Positions 3,816-6,834 of a DNA stretch of 6,834 nt are shown here, one piece after another. The position numbers and the translations under genes were made by a program. Within the stretch, counting starts at the first letter, position 1, and every line of letters begins with the position of its first letter. The notes beneath the pieces were generated by a model. The model worked only from the letters and a program-made list of their open reading frames with translations, ran no database searches and had not been told where the DNA came from. The DNA comes from Thermoproteota archaeon (lineage in GTDB: Archaea > Korarchaeota > Korarchaeia > B14-G2): assembly GCA_003661385.1 (NCBI GenBank), contig QMWA01000096.1, positions 1 to 6,834 of the forward strand. The letters run 5' to 3'.

Positions 3816-6500
3816 ATGCTATGGCACTCAATGGACATTGAGGAGGTCTTTAGGAGCCTCAGGACGAGCCCAAGGGGGCTGAGCAGGGGGGAAGCTGAGA
3901 GAAGGCTTCTCGAATACGGGCCAAATGAGATCAGGAGGGAGAAGAGGAGGAGCTCCCTCTCGATATTCCTAGAGCAGTTCAAGAGCTTCCTGATACTCAT
4001 CCTCATAGCTGCAACAGTGGTCTCACTCCTGCTAGGCGAGTACATCGATGCCATAGCTATAATATCGATAGTCTTCATATGCGCCCTCCTAGGGTTCCTA
4101 GAGGAGTACAGGAGTGAGAAGGCTGTTGAGAAGCTCAGGGAGATGGCTGCTCCAACAGCTACCGTCATAAGGGACGGGGTAGAGTCTGTAGTGCAGGCTA
4201 GGGAGCTTGTACCCGGGGACGTAGTGGTCTTGAGGGCTGGAGACAGGGTTCCAGCTGACATAAGGCTAGCTGAGGCATTCAGCCTCAGAGTGGATGAAAG
4301 CGCCCTCACAGGGGAGTCTAGGCCAGTCTCGAAGTCAACTGAGCCGCTAGACGAGAGCACCCCTCTCCCTGATAGGGTGAACATGGCTTACAGCGGGACC
4401 GCAGTGACATACGGGCACGGCTGGGGTGTGGTCGTGGAGACAGGGATGAGAACTGAGCTGGGCAAGATAGCTAAGATGGTCCAGGAGACTGAGAGGGAGA
4501 GGACGCCGCTAGAGAGGAGGATGGAGCACGTAGGCAAGTGGCTTGGAGCACTAAGCCTCACAGTCTGCGCTGTCATAGCTGCACTAGGCGTGATCCGGGG
4601 GCACGGCGTCCTTGAGATGCTGATCTGGGGTGTAAGCCTGGCCATAGCAGCTGTCCCAGAGGCACTGCCAGCAGTAGTCACAGGAGCTTTAGCGATAGGG
4701 ATGAGGGAGATGGCTAAGAGGAACGCCATAGTCAGGAGGCTGCCTGCAGTAGAGACCCTAGGCTGCACCACGGTGATATGCTCAGACAAGACAGGGACGA
4801 TCACAAAAAACGAGGTGACAGTGAGGAAGGTGATCCTCCTGGACATGGAGGTCGAGGTGACCGGGGTAGGATTCAGGCCAAGCGGAGAGCTCAAAGCCAG
4901 TGGAGCACCAGTAGACCTCAAGAGGCTATGGCACCTGGACATGCTGGTCAAGGCTGGAGCACTATGCAGCGACGCCAAGCTAATCAAGCAGGGTGGAAGC
5001 TGGCACATCCTGGGAGACCCAACTGAAGGGGCTCTCGTGGTATTAGCTGCTAAAGCAGGGTACAGCAAGGAAGCCCTAGACGCCAAGTACAGGAGGGTAG
5101 GTGAAGTCCCATTCACATCAGAGCGTAAGAGGATGACCACAGTACATGAGGGCGATGGGAGGCTGCTGGCTTTCATGAAGGGCGCACCAGAAGTTGTTCT
5201 TGAGAGGTGCAGCAGAGCAGCTGTGTCAAGCGGTGTCGTGGAGCTCACCCCTGAGCTCAAGAGGAGGCTCCTAGAGCTAAACGACAAGCTGGCCTCGAGA
5301 GCCTACAGGAACCTCTGCATAGCCTACAGGGAGGTTGAGCCTAGAGGAGAGTACAGCGAGGAGATAGAGGAGGGCTTCACCCTCCTTGGGCTAGTAGCCA
5401 TGATAGACCCCCCGAGAGAGGAGGTCAGGGAGGCAATAGAGCTCTGTAGGAGAGCTGGGATCAAGGTGGTGATGATAACAGGAGACCACAAGCTCACAGC
5501 TCTAGCTGTAGCCTCAGAGATAGGGCTGAGCGGAGGCAGGGTGGTGGCTGGAGCTGAGCTCGAGAAGATAGATGTAGAGGAGCTGGCGGAGCAAGCTGAG
5601 GAGGTCTCAGTCTACGCTAGGGTATCCCCTGAGCACAAGGTGAAGATAGTAGACGCCTTGAAGTCCAGAGGCCACGTGGTGGCCATGACAGGGGACGGCG
5701 TGAACGATGCTCCAGCCTTGAAGAAGGCTGACATAGGCATAGCGATGGGAATCAAGGGAACTGACGTGGCTAAGGAGGCATCTGACATGGTGCTCGCAGA
5801 CGACAACTTCGCGACCATAGTGGCTGCAGTCAAGGAGGGCAGGAGGATATTCGACAACATCAAGAAGTACCTGACTTACCTTCTGCAGTGCAACATAGCT
5901 GAGATCCTGGTCATGCTCTTCTCATCGCTACTGAACTGGGAGCTCCCGCTTACAGCAGTCCAGCTCCTCTGGATAAACCTGACGACAGACGGCCTCCCAG
6001 CTCTAGCCTTAGGGGTGGATCCAGCTGAGCCAGATGTCATGGACAGGCCCCCGAGGAAGCCAGATGAGGGAGTCTTCACCAGGGAGGTCAAAGCCTACCT
6101 GATGTCAGTCCCTCTGCTGATAACAGCTCTCCTGCTCATGCTCTACTGGAGGCATGGAGGCATAGCCACGCCTAAAGCCAGGACACAGCTCTTCACCACA
6201 ATGGTCTTCATAGAGCTGGCTGTAGCAGCAACATGCAGGTCGCTAAAGCACCCAGTCTACAGGGTTGGAGCGCTGAAGAACATGTTCCTCTGGGCTGCTA
6301 TAGCTGTGTCAGCAGCTCTCCAGCTAGCAGCCCTCTACACGCCAGCCCTCTACGCTGTATTCGATGTCCAGAGGCCTACGCTAAGCGACCTGGCGCTCTC
6401 AGCTGCGTTCGCTATGGTTGTTTTCGCTGCGATAGAGGGAGCTAAGCTATTCTATGAGCTCAAGTCTGGGAGGAGCAGCAGCCAAACACTTAAAGGCTAG
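3816..6500 (+). CDS. P2A-type cation-transporting P-type ATPase, probable Ca2+ exporter
   Basis: This complete 894-residue membrane pump resembles SERCA-type ATPases. In order: N-terminal WHSMDIEEV, M1-M2 (about 57-94), actuator domain with TGES 165-168, M3-M4 (242-292) with PEALP 281-285, phosphorylation motif DKTGT with Asp324, nucleotide-binding residues PFTSERKRM (432-440) and KGAPE 455-459, DPPR 531-534, TGD 555-557, TGDGVNDAP 625-633, then M5-M10 (about 685-883). The ion ligands of both SERCA calcium sites have counterparts: Glu282 (M4), Asn693 and Glu696 (M5), Asn721, Thr724 and Asp725 (M6) and Glu800 (M8). This favours Ca2+ with two-site binding over Mn2+/Ca2+ one-site pumps or H+ pumps. 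ATG 3816 is preferred over ATG 3831 because the Trp-His it includes is conserved. The gene stands alone with its own promoter. The motif reads DKTGTIT where DKTGTLT is usual, a conservative change. Confidence 0.93.
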   Translation: MLWHSMDIEEVFRSLRTSPRGLSRGEAERRLLEYGPNEIRREKRRSSLSIFLEQFKSFLILILIAATVVSLLLGEYIDAIAIISIVFICALLGFLEEYRSEKAVEKLREMAAPTATVIRDGVESVVQARELVPGDVVVLRAGDRVPADIRLAEAFSLRVDESALTGESRPVSKSTEPLDESTPLPDRVNMAYSGTAVTYGHGWGVVVETGMRTELGKIAKMVQETERERTPLERRMEHVGKWLGALSLTVCAVIAALGVIRGHGVLEMLIWGVSLAIAAVPEALPAVVTGALAIGMREMAKRNAIVRRLPAVETLGCTTVICSDKTGTITKNEVTVRKVILLDMEVEVTGVGFRPSGELKASGAPVDLKRLWHLDMLVKAGALCSDAKLIKQGGSWHILGDPTEGALVVLAAKAGYSKEALDAKYRRVGEVPFTSERKRMTTVHEGDGRLLAFMKGAPEVVLERCSRAAVSSGVVELTPELKRRLLELNDKLASRAYRNLCIAYREVEPRGEYSEEIEEGFTLLGLVAMIDPPREEVREAIELCRRAGIKVVMITGDHKLTALAVASEIGLSGGRVVAGAELEKIDVEELAEQAEEVSVYARVSPEHKVKIVDALKSRGHVVAMTGDGVNDAPALKKADIGIAMGIKGTDVAKEASDMVLADDNFATIVAAVKEGRRIFDNIKKYLTYLLQCNIAEILVMLFSSLLNWELPLTAVQLLWINLTTDGLPALALGVDPAEPDVMDRPPRKPDEGVFTREVKAYLMSVPLLITALLLMLYWRHGGIATPKARTQLFTTMVFIELAVAATCRSLKHPVYRVGALKNMFLWAAIAVSAALQLAALYTPALYAVFDVQRPTLSDLALSAAFAMVVFAAIEGAKLFYELKSGRSSSQTLKG

Positions 6501-6537
6501 CGGAGCCCCTAGCACAGAGGGCGGCGGTGGATGAGGA

Positions 6538-6567
6538 GAGCCCTGCGGCCTGAGCTGTGAAGGGCTC
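6538..6567 (+). terminator. Inverted repeat after the ATPase gene, possible terminator
   Basis: GAGCCCT (6538-6544) and AGGGCTC (6561-6567) pair perfectly over 7 bp around a 16-base GC-rich loop, starting 37 bases after the ATPase stop. There is no T run after it, so a termination role is weakly supported. Confidence 0.25.
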
Positions 6568-6585
6568 CACCCCAGCCGACACCAC

Positions 6586-6595
6586 AACACTTTAA
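6586..6595 (+). promoter_or_regulatory. Archaeal promoter for the SHOCT-like membrane protein
   Basis: AAC (6586-6588) followed by ACTTTAA (6589-6595) lies about 33 bases before TTG 6626, predicting a leader of roughly 8 bases that contains GGGG (6617-6620). The TATA box is a weaker match than the others in this window. Confidence 0.5.
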
Positions 6596-6625
6596 GCCAG
6601 CTAGCCATGGGGTGTAGGGGCCTGG

Positions 6626-6834
6626 TTGGCTGAGAAGCTCAGGGACAAGCTCAGGAGGCTTGAGGAAGCCTACAGGGAGGGCAGGATAAGCGGCGAGACC
6701 TACAGGGAGCTCAGAGAGAAGATTGAGGCAGAGCTGAGGGAGGCTAAGCCCCGCAAGCCACCCCTCAAGCTGGCTAAGGTAGCTATACCAGCTGCCCTGC
6801 TAGCCGTGGTAGCTGTAGCAGCTCTGCTGTACAC
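6626..6834 (+). CDS. Membrane protein with N-terminal SHOCT-like helical domain (3' partial)
   Basis: The frame is open from TTG 6626 to the end of the window, 69 complete codons. TTG is the first usable start: the frame is closed by TAG at 6602-6604 and contains no ATG or GTG before 6626. Residues 3-38 (LRDKLRRLEEAYREGRISG and following) form two charged helices with the central G-R-I-S-G-E-T-Y turn typical of SHOCT-like short C-terminal/oligomerisation domains. A basic, Pro-rich linker (41-48, KPRKPPLK) follows, then a hydrophobic stretch of 20 or more residues from about 49. The basic linker on the N-terminal side suggests the helical domain is cytoplasmic and the missing remainder external. 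The function cannot be named. It has its own promoter and is separated from the ATPase by 125 bases. Confidence 0.7.
   Translation, partial: MAEKLRDKLRRLEEAYREGRISGETYRELREKIEAELREAKPRKPPLKLAKVAIPAALLAVVAVAALLY

Noticed and set aside
3761-4384. 207-codon minus-strand open frame over the ATPase start and promoter
   Set aside because: Antisense to conserved ATPase sequence with low-complexity Ser/Leu content and no recognisable domain.
4388-5287. Long open frame of 299 codons on the minus strand
   Set aside because: It lies wholly antisense to the conserved ATPase catalytic domains; its Ser/Thr/Pro/Leu-rich composition is what the complement of this codon usage gives.
1-6834. tRNA, rRNA, CRISPR array, insertion sequence or attachment site
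   Set aside because: I found no T-arm or cloverleaf pattern, no regularly spaced direct repeats and no transposase-like frame.

Overview
The window looks like chromosomal DNA from a thermophilic archaeon of the Thermoproteota (Crenarchaeota). Arginine is encoded almost only by AGG/AGA, the DNA is moderately GC-rich, and short AT-rich TATA boxes sit about 25-35 bases before start codons. Start codons include GTG and TTG, and the protein families (archaeal MNT/HEPN pair, glutaconate-type CoA-transferase, P2A ATPase, SHOCT-like membrane protein) fit that group. I cannot assign genus or species from the sequence. All supported genes are on the + strand.

Layout. (1) 3-545: C-terminal part of a uroporphyrinogen-decarboxylase-family protein that keeps the His-X-Cys...Cys zinc signature of methylcobamide:thiol methyltransferases (MtaA/MtbA type); its beginning lies outside the window. 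(2) 580-2375: a two-gene operon for the alpha and beta subunits of a class I glutaconate-type CoA-transferase. The first gene appears leaderless. The second is translationally coupled, with a near-perfect Shine-Dalgarno overlapping the upstream stop codon. (3) 2376-3545: an MNT nucleotidyltransferase / HEPN toxin-antitoxin-like cassette. An 11-bp perfect inverted repeat lies upstream of its promoter. The HEPN gene is broken by an in-frame TAA at 3255-3257, with homology continuing in the same frame after it. (4) 3546-3815: an intergenic stretch with tandem hairpins, a possible very short ORF and the ATPase promoter. (5) 3816-6500: a complete P2A-type Ca2+-transporting ATPase with all catalytic motifs and all main SERCA-type calcium ligands. 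(6) 6626-6834: the start of a membrane protein with an N-terminal SHOCT-like helical hairpin, cut by the window end.

Only two pairs clearly work together: the two CoA-transferase subunits, and MNT with HEPN. I see no evidence for one large novel multi-gene system. The points most worth following are the interrupted HEPN toxin beside an intact MNT antitoxin, the palindromes related in sequence on both sides of that cassette, the inverted repeat surrounding the TATA box of the ATPase promoter, and an AAC motif shared before all four gene-associated TATA boxes.
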